From: Bombardia bombarda | Taxonomy: Eukaryota; Ascomycota; Sordariomycetes; Sordariales; Lasiosphaeriaceae | Assembly (NCBI GenBank): GCA_030512295.1 | Contig: JAULSR010000011.1 | Span: 434,001 to 498,000 of the forward strand | DNA: 64,000 nucleotides | Direction of reading: 5' to 3' | In this document: positions 1 to 10,865 of the stretch, one piece after another | Layout of the letters: each line of letters starts with the position of its first letter | Position numbering within the stretch: the stretch's first letter is position 1 | Made by a program: the position numbers and the translations under genes | Notes under the pieces: model-generated | Database searches by the model: none | What the model was told of the DNA's origin: nothing | Seen by the model: the letters and a program-made list of their open reading frames with translations, nothing else

Positions 1-544
1 GGTCGGACATGGAGTCACAACCAGCGTACATAAGGATGGTCTGCTCACCTCGCCTTTCCGACCTTGATTTCTGATTCAGCAAAGCAACAGTCTCTCTTCC
101 AGGTTCAGATCTTTCCTTGGGTCTTTTTTTCTTTTCCTTGGTCGTCTCTTTCCTTGTTTCCTACGTCTGTCTGTCTCATCTCTTACTATTTCATTGAGTC
201 ATCTTTCTCTTTTTTGGTCTCCATTATATTGGGTTTTTTGGAAAAATATAGGGTTTTCTTGTCAAGGGGTCATTTCCTTGGTCGACGACTTTCATTGCAC
301 ACGACACCAACACTCGAATCCACAAGGCATTTAAACAGCAGTTGACAGTTGATCTGTCACGGTCGAGCTTCAACTTTCCCGCAATTCCCCCTTCAGGTTG
401 CCCATCATTACCGCCACCATTTCGTTCCCGCCTCCCCCAACGGTTCCTTACCCAAAACCACGCTTTCCTCTACGGACAACGACCAAAGAAAGACCTTCAT
501 TGGAGCTGGTCACCGACTTTTCTTTCCACCAGGAAGAAGCCAAG

Positions 545-1224
545 ATGGGCTTCCATGCGCCCCGGCTGGGCGCCTTGGGCGTCACCTTCACGGCCATGAG
601 AGCGATGCAGGCCATTTCGCTCTTGACCATCATCGGCCTCTGTGCCAACTTTATCAACGAGATTACCCAGGCTGGGCGAGTTCCTCCTTCCGAGTTGATT
701 GGCGCCCTGACAGTGGTAAGCTTTATTCCATGCTACAGTGTGATCAAGCAGATTTGTGTATCTAACCAGCGAAACAACAGACCGTGATAGCAATCATCTA
801 CATAGCCATCACATACATCCTCTACTATGACAACATGATGCCGCTGCTCATAACCTCCATCTTCGACAGCCTCCTCCTCATCGGATCCATCGTCGTGGCC
901 GCGCTGATCGGCAAGCCCCTCTCAATGCTGAACTGCGCCGCTCTCCCATCCGCCCCAGACGACGACCTAGTCAGCTTCTGGGCCTCTGTCCCCCACCCCT
1001 CTGGAGGCTCCTTCTTCAACAGCGCGCTCTTGTACTCCACCTTCGTCTCAGTCGACAAGGCATCGTGCTACCAGATCAAAGTCGTCTGGGGCTTCGCCAT
1101 CTCGCTCTGCGTGCTCTTCGCCTTCAGTTCCCTCGTGTGCGTCTTCCTGTGGCACAGCACTCGCCGCGTGGTCGACGACCACAACAACGCCGCCGCCAAG
1201 TACAAGGGCGGCATCGAGGCCTAG
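545..1224 (+). CDS. MARVEL-domain four-helix membrane protein
   Basis: Two exons, 545-715 and 781-1224. The 65-nt intron has GTAAGC at its 5' end and AACAG at its 3' end. The product is 204 aa to the first TAG. It has four hydrophobic helices: about residues 15-35 (MQAISLLTIIGLCANF), 55-75, 80-100 and 155-180. A non-membrane loop containing Cys lies between helices 3 and 4, and a short charged cytosolic tail follows. This is the layout of fungal MARVEL/membrane-associating proteins, which sit in the plasma membrane or vesicles; no enzymatic role is known. The first ATG after a long pyrimidine-rich leader (about 100-540) was chosen because the first helix follows directly. The frame stays open for another 313 codons past the TAG at 1222-1224, so the true protein may be longer. 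Confidence 0.8.
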
Positions 1225-2163
1225 GGGCGCGCGGGCGCCGCTGGGGTGGGAAGGATACAGCAGCAGCAGCAGCAGCAGAAGGAGCAGAAGCAGCAACACC
1301 CGTGGGATTCGGCCGTGTCCCTTGGCACCAAAAGCCTCGCCGACGCATCCGCTTCTGCTGCTCCTGCTCCACGTTTTCCACCACCCCCTTTGGCGCCCAT
1401 GAACATCCGAGGAGGCGACATCGCCGCCCACCCATCGCCCAAGGATGTCCCGATGCCGGCGATCCGGCCCCGGGCCGGGCTGCCGCTCAATCACCATCTT
1501 ATCACTGCATCTAGGAGGTCTAGCATGGACTCGGACGATGCGTCTTCTATTGCTAGTAGCGATTATGGCTATGGAAGCCCGCCGCGGGCTCGTAGCGGCG
1601 GCGGACTGGCTCCACCGCCTACGCGCAAGACAAGCAAGACAACGGCGAGAATGCCGCCTATCCCTGGTTCGCCGACAGAAGAGACGGAGGATGGCATGTA
1701 TGGTATCTCGCCTATCTTGTCAAGGGCTCCACCGCCGTCAAATAGGAGTCTGGCGGGTTCTTATCCTCCTCCTCCCCCTCCTCCTCCTCCTCCTCTCACC
1801 ATGTCTGAGAAGGCGTCATCTCCCAGCGACGATGTCATTCCAGACGAGCACAAGCGCATCCCGGGACTCATTCCCCGCTCGCCGCTATCCCCCATGCGGG
1901 GATTCATGGCTAGACGAGCAAGGAAGCATGCTGTTCCTCCGCCTATCGTTATTCAGTCATCGTCGTCGTCGGGGAACTTTGACCTTGAGAAGGGCGGTGG
2001 TGTTGTGACGACAGGCTTGGAGAGCGTGGCGATCCAGAGCCCCGCTACTACTGCTGTGCAACCAGCAGCTAAGCCGAAGCGCAAGACGGTGTGGGGCTTT
2101 GTTGATGGATGGTGGGAGCTGGGGTTGTTGGAGAGGATGAATACTGTGAGGAGGAAGAGGTGA
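1225..2163 (+). CDS. Ser/Pro-rich ORF in frame behind the MARVEL gene, probable C-terminal tail
   Basis: This open frame continues in exactly the reading frame of the preceding MARVEL exon after its TAG. The first ATG inside it is at 1399. It encodes a Gln tract, Ser/Pro-rich disordered sequence, a run of ten prolines coded near 1769-1794, and a conserved-looking basic/aromatic end (KTVWGFVDGWWELGLLERMN, then RRKR). Base composition and phase look coding throughout. It may be the cytosolic tail of the same protein, cut off by a stop codon, or a separate ORF starting at 1399. I see no good 5' splice site that would remove the TAG and keep frame; GTGGTC at 1168 and GTCGAC at 1171 keep frame but are poor. 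It resembles no enzyme I recognise. Confidence 0.5.
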   Translation, partial: GRAGAAGVGRIQQQQQQQKEQKQQHPWDSAVSLGTKSLADASASAAPAPRFPPPPLAPMNIRGGDIAAHPSPKDVPMPAIRPRAGLPLNHHLITASRRSSMDSDDASSIASSDYGYGSPPRARSGGGLAPPPTRKTSKTTARMPPIPGSPTEETEDGMYGISPILSRAPPPSNRSLAGSYPPPPPPPPPPLTMSEKASSPSDDVIPDEHKRIPGLIPRSPLSPMRGFMARRARKHAVPPPIVIQSSSSSGNFDLEKGGGVVTTGLESVAIQSPATTAVQPAAKPKRKTVWGFVDGWWELGLLERMNTVRRKR

Positions 2164-2169
2164 ATACAC

Positions 2170-3150
2170 TTACACTTAGATTGGCAGACGGATGGAGAAG
2201 AAAAGAAAAGAAAAAAGTGGTGACAAAGGCTGTGGTTGTGACTTTCACGAACCGGTAATTTTTGGGATATTCTGGATGGATTGGATCGCATCACTGGCCT
2301 CGATGGTTTGGACATGAACTGGATTTGGTAATCATATACATACTGCATGCATACATAGACTGCGTCTAGCTTGTTCTGGTAATGAGTGGCAATGAAAGAC
2401 AAGTAGATACACAGCTCTGGACTACTTGTCTATCTTTTTTTGGTGACCTTTGACTTCCTGCTTCTCCAGTATACTGTCTTGACCATGTTCACTGCCACTT
2501 TAGCTAGACAGGAAATTCACCGTCTTCTCGGCTACCTGGTCGATTTACTCCAGGACAAGAGCTCCCCCGAATCTCGTGTCTCTCCGCCTTCCGAGAACTG
2601 TACTCAGAGTTGGAGGAGGATTGGATAGACCCTAAATTTGAAGAGATTCGCCTCCACCATAACAAGGTTCTGGGTCTGAGGTTGAATTAACTGTCTTACT
2701 TCAAGGTATACCATTACGTTAGAGGAACGAGAATGAGGCTGTTAGAATGAGGCTGTCAGTCTCGATATTACGCCTCATCCCCTGCAGCACAAGCTGAGAA
2801 AACGAAATCATACAGAAGGCCTGGACTTTTGGACTCGGAACTCATTGTCTGTGTTACCACCCTTTATACCAGTTCCGAGACTTTGGATCGGGTATTTCCT
2901 GAAACGGATCTTGAGGCACCTTGAAGATCTCATTGATACACCCTCTCGTGATCTTTCGACCAAGCTGTGTCACTTCCTTGTCGGGATGTGTCGGAATCGG
3001 TACTGATACCCTAGAATCAAATCGTATATAAGTCTATCTGTTCATTGCCAATCATGAATGTTGAATCTCCTTCCCTTGTCACCAGGCAACTCTTTCCCTT
3101 TAATCAACCATCCCATCCATTTGGTCGATCCGCAAGCAGAGAAAAGGTCA
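2170..3150. other. Intergenic, no supported gene
   Basis: About 980 bp between the MARVEL region and the HsbA gene. The longest frame (2440-2628, + strand) is short, has no splice partner that extends it and no recognisable motif. A TATA-like GTATATAAG at about 3024-3032 probably serves the downstream secreted-protein gene. Confidence 0.5.
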
Positions 3151-3152
3151 CA

Positions 3153-4062
3153 ATGTTGTTCCGCCCGTCGACCCTCCTTGCCACTGGCGTGTCACTGCTG
3201 TTCGCCCAAACAGCAGTGTGCCAGATCACCGCCGATCAGGTTATCAGCAACCTCAATGGCCTGACCGGTGACGCCCAGGCACTAGCCAACACTGCTCTGA
3301 CTGTTGACACGGCCAGCTGTCTCCAATTGCTCGGGAATACCGGGCCGCTTTTTGTACGTGTGTAGTAGTATCTCCTGACTCCTGATCATATCCAGTCATC
3401 GCCATCCGTTTTTGTTTTTACCACACGCACATACACCTACCTTACCTACCTATTCATCCAGCCACGGTCGTGAATCGCCCTAGATCTGTCCACTTAGATA
3501 GACCGCTCACCACACACAAACACAAACACAAACACACCCCCACGTACTGACGCCAACATAATAGAGCATCATCGCCCAAATAACGGCCATAGACACTACT
3601 CTTGACCAAGTCGCCGCGCAGATGCGCACCTCGCCGCCCATCACCGACGCCGACAACGCCTTGGCCATCTTCGTCGCCTACCGCTACTTTGTGAGGAGCC
3701 TTCACACTTTCCTGGACGACATCATCGTCAGGGGCTGCGGCGCCAGCTTCTGCAATGTCCTTATAAACCAGAGGGAAAGGGTGGCGACGGCGCTGCTGCT
3801 GCTCGAGAACAGCTTTGCTGTAAGTGTGTTGTGTTTGTTGTGCTGCTTTCTTGGCGTGCCTGTTTGTGTTGAAGGATACCTTACCTGCCTGCCTGCCAGC
3901 CTGCCTTACTCCAGGTGCTGACTCTTGCCTTTTTCTATAAAATAGGGTTACAGCCGGGCTTTGCTCGAGCTCATTCCCGCTCAAAGGGATGCCACGGAGT
4001 CGAACTTTGAACTCGTTTACGAGACGGCTGTTCAAGCGGCGGAGATATATGATGTAGCCTGA
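3153..4062 (+). CDS. HsbA-like secreted surface-binding / cell-wall galactomannoprotein
   Basis: Three exons: 3153-3353, 3565-3819 and 3946-4062, giving 190 aa. Introns begin GTACGT and GTAAGT and end ATAG. Residues 1-23 form a signal peptide (MLFRPSTLLATGVSLLFAQT, then AVCQ). The mature part is all-helical with repeated short hydrophobic positions and two or three cysteines, as in the hydrophobic surface binding protein A family (Pfam HsbA). These proteins are secreted and either bind hydrophobic surfaces and recruit hydrolases such as cutinase, or act as cell-wall mannoproteins. The start is the first ATG giving a signal peptide; a TATA-like box lies about 120 bp upstream. Length fits the family (about 170-200 aa). 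The first intron (211 nt) is longer than usual and contains CA and CTAC repeats. Confidence 0.8.
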
Positions 4063-4492
4063 TTCTTGTCCTGGGCGTGATCTCTCCTTTTCTGGCTTGT
4101 TTGAAGTGATGGTCGGTCATTCGATCTGTTCAACACGGGTTGTTTAGATTGGCAGCAGTCAGGAGTATAGGACTTGGAAGCCCATTTGCAGATACACGGT
4201 TGCCAGTGGGTGGGTGTGGTCAGCGGTACTTAGGTACATATGGACGGAATCTGTGGCAAAAGGAAACAAAGGAAGAGGAGAGGGGAAGAAAATATCAGTG
4301 AACATTCAACATGAAAGCAGCTGTCCCATCTCTTTCTTATTTGAGTGTAATGTCCAGCAACGCTACTTTTGCCATGGTTTGGGAGACTGCAGTCCTCGCT
4401 TACTTTTACTCTGTGAAAGGACTTTTGTATGACGCACTGTAGTGACACGAGACGTAAAAACTCAAGATTTGTCAACATGACCTTCTCCTCTA

Positions 4493-5588
4493 TTAGAATT
4501 CAGGCCAGGGTGCCACGCCCTCCAACTCCCCAACCAGACTGACCATCTGATCCGTCTCATAGATACCATCCTCCATGACGCGATACAGGGTCTCGTTCTC
4601 GGGACCTTAACATGATATGACTTGACCTGCGGTTCTCTACTGAGGAGCTGGAATATGTATCTCTACAGGGTTCGAAGATTCCCATAATTTATTGGTTAGC
4701 ATGAAACGAGGCAGATACTTCATTCAGAATGAAGAAGCAAAACGTACAGCCCCACGATAACCAAAATGAAGCGGAAACCAGACGGGATCTCCGTTTAACT
4801 CTGTCAGCACCTGCAGCACTGGCAAGAACAACCTCTCGGCATTGTCCTCCCGTCCCACCTCGCTACGGATCAGGCAATGGAAGTTGTGTTCGAGCTGTTG
4901 AGGCGTATCAGACAGCACAGGTCGCCTGATGACGGGTTTAAGAATATCTGGAGTGTGGGATGCCGAGCACCCGTCGCCCAAAGACGTGGGAGGATTCAAC
5001 AAGCTTATTGCTATTTCTAATCGCGTCTCGGCTGATCTTGTGAACAGTTGAACCTCTTCACGATTTTGTAGAGACGCCAACCTTATACGTCTCGTCAGTC
5101 TGCATAACTTTATACAGGGAATACTTAGGACTTGCCTAATACAGGGTAGTTGAAATATACGAATTAATCACAACGTAACAGTCTGCTATTTCTCGCTCGT
5201 GTGCCTCTGGTCTTGGAACGATTTCCGTGGAGGCGGCGACATGAAGCAGTTCCAGCAACGTCTTGTTCAACTGATCACCTGCCGTGATAAATCTGGCGGC
5301 ACTGCTGGGGTCGTTTAACTTTTGCAGCTCTGTCAATGTAACCTTCATAAGCTCGACCAGGTTCTTCGTTCGTCTAAGCAAGTGTAGAAGGCGATTGAGG
5401 GCATCTCTCGTCTCCTTCAAAAGCCTGTTCAGACGAGGCTTGCGTCGCGTGTCCGTTGGTTGCTGACATAGGGTGCGACGGTCTGGTGCGTTAGGTTGGA
5501 GGTTGGTTGTATGGGTGTGGCTGGTTGCATGGAATAGGCCCCAACAAGCTACGATGACAATGTTAGCACTTGAGTTGAAGGAATGTTG
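4493..5588 (-). CDS. Hypothetical helical protein, N-terminus unresolved
   Basis: At least three exons on the reverse strand: an open frame about 5588-5143, then 5081-4748 and 4597-4493. Junction phases agree: the first intron starts GTATTA and ends ATAAG; the second starts GTACGT and ends CCCGAG. The product begins with a Leu/Arg-rich helical stretch (RLLHLLRRTKNLVELMKVTL), has a mixed central part and ends with an acidic C-terminus (VSLVGELEGVAPWPEF). I recognise no family. No convincing initiator ATG lies in the first frame; an upstream exon beginning MAPLETADGRHL (about 5645) with a GTGACT donor and GCTAAC branch site is possible but its phase does not fit simply. It may be a lineage-specific gene. 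Confidence 0.5.
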
Positions 5589-5589
5589 T

Positions 5590-6990
5590 TATGCGGTCAA
5601 GTCACGAGGTGCCTTCCATCCGCAGTTTCCAGTGGAGCCATTTCAAGGTTGCAGTATGTGGTTTTCGCTGTGCATATAGCGCCTCACAGGCTGCGTGATG
5701 CAATCGAAATCCAGTCTCTAAATGTGCTGCGTCATGCCGGGTTCTTTTTGGCTGCATGGTATGTACTACAGTGAACAACCACCATCGACTCGGTTGACGA
5801 CGTACGAAAACCACTAGGAATGATGGACACATCTGCGATATCGAGTCTAAGTTAAGGGAGGTTGGATGAGCTTGAGCCTTGGCAGGCACCTTTGTAGCAC
5901 GTCGTCTCCGGCAGTCAGCAGCCACTCCCGTACAAAGATTTCTCTGGTATCACTTCGAGCTTGCTCCCATCACCCACACGCCAAGAAAGCGTAGAAGACC
6001 ATTGAGCTTTTCACCGACGCCGTGCAGCTGCCAAATCAGGCAGGATACAGCTGACGAAGCAGTATCTATGCAGGCTCTGCGGAGCGAAATTTTCTATTCG
6101 TCCACCAGAAATTCATCGTCGAGGGCTCCAGGAATCCTGTGTAGCGCCGACATGTCGTGCAACCGTGCTGCTGGGTGCGGTGGACTCGTTTCTTATGATC
6201 CTGGTTGTCGGGTGGGACGGCTTGCTGGAATGTGCGAAACGACGACTCGGAGGCGGCTTCACTGGCTTGGCTAACATTGGGCCGACGTGGAACTTAGGTG
6301 CAAAGATGAGGTGGTGGGTTTGAGCTCGACAGAAAATACACAAGTGGGAAGTACGGACGAGATTAGTCTGTCATCAGTAATCTATTATCAGCAATCGGCT
6401 ATCAGTAATCTGTGATGGTGTGGGAGCACCTCATCCGCTCAAGACCATCCTTTCCACCTACTGCATAGACGCAAGGCAACAAGAACCCAGCATCTCTACA
6501 CCACACTGTTCAGTACATCCTACGCCAATCAGGCTTCGCTCCGTGCTCTGCTTGCCCGTGCTTGGTTCTTGTTAGTCTGGTTTTCCATCCCAAAACCAGC
6601 ATCAAGGATCTATAAACAACTGCCCAAGAGGAATAAAAAAGGGATTCAACCTACCCAAGTGCAACCTCTATTCTCACTGCGTCTTCATTTGCCCAGACAA
6701 CTCGTCAGCACCTTGCATGCTTAGTTGCATACATGTAGGCCTTGACAGCCTTGCACAGCGTCCATCTGCCGTAATCTTAAGCCATACTTTATCTAATCGA
6801 CTGTCAGCTTCTAGATCCCCGAGTCGGACAATGGCTGTTCCTGGTAAGATGGCCAGGAAGAAAGTATTAATCACGTATCATAATGTCTGCCGCCTACTCA
6901 CCTCCAAACATCTTATAGCGAGGTGCTCTTGACTCTTATTGCATTCAGCTTCCTCACTTAGCGACCAAACGAGACAAAGTGATGCGATCA
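5590..6990. other. Intergenic, no supported gene
   Basis: Short overlapping frames occur on both strands but none has splice-consistent extension, a signal peptide or a recognisable motif. A small cluster of ATCAGTAATCT-like direct repeats lies at 6370-6415. Confidence 0.4.
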
Positions 6991-6992
6991 TC

Positions 6993-8538
6993 ATGTTAAT
7001 CAAGTTATATTTCTGCCTCGCCGCAGTACTGCCAGTGGCGCTTGCTGGTAGCACACCCAAGTATAGCCAAGCTGCCATTGACTCAGGAGCGGCACTCGCC
7101 GGACTTAACTCGATTGCCTTGTTGAACTCGCGCAAGAGTCTTGGAGGAAGCTGCACCGCATCGAACCTCAAGATCAGACAAGAATGGCAAGTCTTTGGTT
7201 TTGAACACGAAAGTCCAACGTAAGCAGCTACTAAAACTGTCGCAGGAGAACCCTCTCTTCTGCCCAGCGAAAGAGCTTCGTCGCCGCCGTCAAGTGCGTG
7301 CAGTCCTCGCCAAGCCTGTTCCCAGCTGGGCAAGTTCCCGGAGCAGTCTCTTTATTTGACGACTTCGTTGCCGTGCACTTGAACCTCACACTCTTTGTCC
7401 ATCTCTCAGTACGTAATCTAGCTGTTGACATGTGGTGCATTCAACCACTCGTCCCTAGTAGCTTTACGCTCACTAATGACCCGTCTCATAGGCGACATTC
7501 CTAACCTGGCACCGCTACTATCTCCACACCTACGAGACAAAGCTCCAGGCCTGTGGCTATAAAGGCACGTCATCCCTAACCCACACACTACCACCACTAC
7601 TACCTAACAACCAGCTAACCAACACCGCACAGGCAACCTCCCCTACTGGGAATGGGGCTACGACATCAACTCCCCCCGCAACTCCCCCGTCTTCGACGGC
7701 TCAGACACCTCCCTCGGCAGCGACGGCGCCTTCATCCCCCACGCGGGCCTGCAGCTGCTCACTCCGGGCGCCGAGACCCCCATCATCTTCGCGCCCGGCA
7801 CGGGCGGCGGCTGCGTCTTCAAGGGGCCGTTCAAAGACATGGTCGTCCACATCGGCCCCGTTGCCCTGCCCATCTACGGAACCACAAACTACACCGGGCA
7901 GCCCAATCCGTTCCTGGATAACCCCAGATGTCTGAAGCGGGATTTGACTGCTGATTCGACAAGGCGGTTCGCTACGTTTCGTAACACGACTGACCTTATC
8001 TTGGGGACGAGTACCATTGAGCTGTTTCAGGCTGTTATGGTGAGTTTGTTTTCGGTTTTCTTTTGTGCAAGTGCTTCATGGTATGGGTGTGGGGTGCAGG
8101 TGCTGATGAAGGCGGTTTACAGCAAGGCGATCCGAGGTACACAACCGGCACCATAGGTATCCACGGCGGCGGACACTACACCATCAGCGGCGACCCGGGC
8201 GGTGATCCGTGGATCTCGCCTGGTGACCCGGCGTTTTATCTCCATCATGCGCAGCTTGACCGGGTTTATTGGATCTGGCAGTTTTTGGATATTGCCAACC
8301 GTCAGGTGAGTAATTGCCACTCCTCTGACCAATATAGATTCACATCGCCCTGACCGTGACTGATCATAACCGTTTCATGCAGAACGTCTGGGGAACTGGT
8401 ACTTTCTTAGATTTCCCTCCAAGTCCTAATGTCACCTTGAACGATTATCTTGATCTAGGTGTTCTGAATAAGCCGATCCAGATTAAAGACATGATTAGTA
8501 CCGTGGGTGGGAAGCCGTTGTGTTATGTGTATATCTGA
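6993..8538 (+). CDS. Secreted tyrosinase / catechol oxidase (short fungal type)
   Basis: Six exons: 6993-7186, 7246-7408, 7492-7564, 7633-8039, 8123-8305 and 8383-8538; 391 aa. Residues 1-18 are a signal peptide. The CuA site is visible as DDFVAVH, then FVHLSATFLTWHR (three His). The CuB site is GIHGGGH and YLHHAQLDRVYW. The family is the type-3 copper tyrosinase fold (Pfam tyrosinase), which oxidises o-diphenols and some monophenols with O2. Length and secretion signal match the short secreted fungal catechol oxidases, without the C-terminal lid of intracellular tyrosinases. Introns 1 and 3 only give the conserved frame if they start with GC (GCAAGT, GCACGT). The exon 4/5 junction uses the TTTACAG acceptor at 8122, which yields QGDPRY before the CuB motif. 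Likely role: extracellular phenol oxidation, for example in pigmentation or detoxification. Confidence 0.88.
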
Positions 8539-8539
8539 T

Positions 8540-9080
8540 GAAATTGGTACCCAGTACGTGATGTTGTCTGTTGAGGATAGTAGGTAGTACATACCTGTCC
8601 GGGATTAGAGTGGCCAGGTGGTTACGACTACAGCATCAGCGGCCATCATCATGACAGATCATGACAGTAATCGGCCCCCCAGTATAGTCCCCTTTCCCAT
8701 TTTCCTAATCAAATTTTTTTTGGGGTACTATAATCAAATATATAATATATAGGACTCCGACCGAGAGGTCGTGAGTTCAGCATTTGGTATTCATCAGCAC
8801 TTATCAACGTGTCCACCAAAACACCACCAAAAGGCCCTGGTGGCCACATCGGCACCTTTTACCACTAACAACAACCCGTGGGAGCTGATGGAAGTAAATT
8901 GATAGTTGCAGGTCTCGAGACTGTCAAATTGACTCACAATGTGGTATACAGGCTGGGCATATTCGGACGTTGCAATGCGATATTATAACTATAACAAAAT
9001 GACTTTTCTCTACCCTCTAGGGCTGAACAACAGTTCGAAGTGGTGAGTCATTTGCTCTAGGAAGTCTTCAGGGCTAAGAA
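8540..9080. other. Intergenic, no supported gene
   Basis: AT-rich spacer between the tyrosinase and the convergent reverse-strand gene. It contains a short AT run (about 8725-8750). No coding signal was seen. Confidence 0.4.
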
Positions 9081-9083
9081 AAC

Positions 9084-9812
9084 TCAGAGGCTTATCGTGA
9101 TGTCCCCTTTGAACCACTTGGCATCCATCAACATGTCCAACCACTTATCTTGGTCTTGGCCGGGTTGGTTGTCGTCTTGTGGTAGAAGTGCCGCATTGAT
9201 GGTGGCTGTTGTGAGATCCGAATCTCTCCCGGATTCATCTCCGGGGGCTTCGTTGCCGTCGTCGGACTTATCATCGGACTTGTAGCGAGTGACTATGGCT
9301 TCCGCCAGCTTCAGTCTGTCATTAATGTTGACAGATTTGGGGGACGCTCTGAATGCTGCCTTCTCTCCCTCTTCGATAAATTTGAAAAGTTTCACAATGT
9401 CTATCTGTGGGTCTGACTGTATACTGCGATTTTGCGTCTGCTGTCTCTTACGTCCCGGAAGAGCAATGCCGACTTGAATGCTGTCAGTAACTGTCCGTAT
9501 TAAGCCATTTTCAGGGGTTATGATTGGTACCAGTGATGGGTATCATCCAAGACGGGTTATCAGACAGGGTCACGGTCTTGTTTATGTACTGGTACATATA
9601 TTTACTTGTGGCGGGCTTTGGCTAATGGAAAGGTGTAATGCACGGGCAAGCTTATCGCGCATTTGTGTAGAAACTAGGAAGAGATCTACAGGAAAGTCGG
9701 CAACCTCTTCATGTTGGCATACATTTTATTGGTAGCCTCGTCCTTCTTGAACAAATAGCCCAGAGTCAGATTTATGCAAATATTCAGTGGTTGTACTGAG
9801 CGATGGCTCCAT
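9084..9812 (-). CDS. Hypothetical intracellular protein, exon structure tentative
   Basis: The clearest part is the 3' exon ending at 9084. It encodes an open stretch containing IVKLFKFIEEGEKAAFRASP, an acidic Asp/Ser/Gly-rich linker (KSDDKSDDGNEAPGDESGRD) and the end AKWFKGDITISL. An upstream open stretch at about 9705-9610 (VADFPVDLFLVSTQMRDKLA) can be joined through a GTACCA donor and GGACAG acceptor (about 9593-9491). A possible start ATG at 9812 lies inside the promoter of the divergent gene at 9926, but I could not join it cleanly. I do not recognise the family. Head-to-head placement with the unknown family X gene suggests possible co-regulation. Confidence 0.4.
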
Positions 9813-9823
9813 GTCCAAGCTTC

Positions 9824-9830
9824 TATAAAA
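9824..9830 (+). promoter_or_regulatory. TATA box for the gene at 9926
   Basis: TATAAAA about 100 bp upstream of the ATG at 9926. Because it lies downstream of the alternative in-frame ATG at 9803, it favours 9926 as the true start. Confidence 0.45.
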
Positions 9831-9925
9831 GGGGACAAAGGATTGGAATATCGTTCATCAATCATGACATAGACATTACATGCAACTATTCCAGAACTTT
9901 GTCCCAACTTGCATTGAGAAAAAAT

Positions 9926-10865
9926 ATGGCTCAAGCTCAAGCTTTCCGGATTCCAATCGTCGCCACCACCTACAGCGATGGTCAGGGGAAGACAAAAAAT
10001 GTGACCCCAGATCAGATTCACAGGCAGGATGTGATGAACCACGAAGATGTATTCTTCTACACAAATGTCGTGATGACAGCCTGCATTCGTAAGTTTTGCT
10101 TCTTTCTTCTTGTTTGCTGTGAAATACCTAAGTAAGGTACTCATCGAAGTTCATGTTTTAGACGGCATTTGGGATGAAAAGAGCGCCGACGAGACTCCGG
10201 CGACATTCCTTCTCTTCACGTGTGAGATCCAGAGCATGCGAGAGTTCCGAGCGAGGGAGATCCAATTGCAGATGATCTTTTCCAATGTTGATGATCTTGG
10301 CGGGCAGCGTCCACCTGCGAACCTAACCATCATCTCACGCGGGCCCGAGATCATTGAACGCTTCAACAGAATCCCAGTTCGTCACATGAGGGAGCGGGGC
10401 ATTGAGGGCACACTCGGCGCAGACACTATTGTAAAGCCCGGCATCAATCTGCACCAAGTCAGCAGCCAAGAGTACGAAAGACAGTACTTTGCCCAGGCTA
10501 CGTCGGGGATCCGGCATGCCTCAAACACCGACCATCGATACGTGAAGGTGTGGTGGACCTACAAGGAGAACAGCAAGGAGGTAGAGTGGGTTCCACCAGG
10601 CTTCCGCATTGCCGTTCTTCTGAAGAGAGAGAACAAATCCCCCTTTCAAGGGCAGTTCACTATTGCAAAATTTGATGCTGGATGGAGACATGCAGGCGCC
10701 GCCTCATGGCATAAGTTCAGGAGGGAGCAGGACCCGGAAGCTGAAGAAGACACGATCATTGATCCGATCAGCTTTGACCCTGAGGCCGATCCTATTCATG
10801 CCAAAGTGGCTGACTGGAGTCAACCCAAAGCAGCTGGGCGACCTCCAGACCGAGTCTGGGATTGA
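9926..10865 (+). CDS. Unknown globular protein, family X member A, next to a STAND gene
   Basis: Two exons: 9926-10088 and 10162-10865; 288 aa. The intron has GTAAGT and TTTTAG ends, and the join reads ACI-H-GIWDEK. No signal peptide or membrane helix is seen. The body looks beta-rich: FRAREIQLQMIFSN, a central YERQYFAQATSG, then VWWTYKENSKEVEW, FRIAVLLKRENKSPF and an acidic C-terminus. The ordered pattern (FR..., E at the start of a G/S-rich strand, VxW...xN, R...L.xR, F..F) is shared with the larger product at 36219-37538. I therefore treat both as one unnamed family. I do not know its function. It lies 1 kb upstream of, and on the same strand as, a NACHT-ankyrin gene, a layout typical of fungal effector-NLR gene pairs. 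An ATG at 9803 would add 41 residues but lies upstream of the TATA box. Confidence 0.7.

Noticed and set aside
1246..1398. Independent start for the Ser/Pro-rich ORF at 1246
   Set aside because: The codon at 1246 is GTG; the first ATG in this frame is at 1399. In-phase continuation of the MARVEL gene is the simpler reading.
8755..8790. tRNA-like stretch with GGTCGTGAGTTCAGC
   Set aside because: Resembles a T-arm only; no acceptor or anticodon stem can be folded around it.
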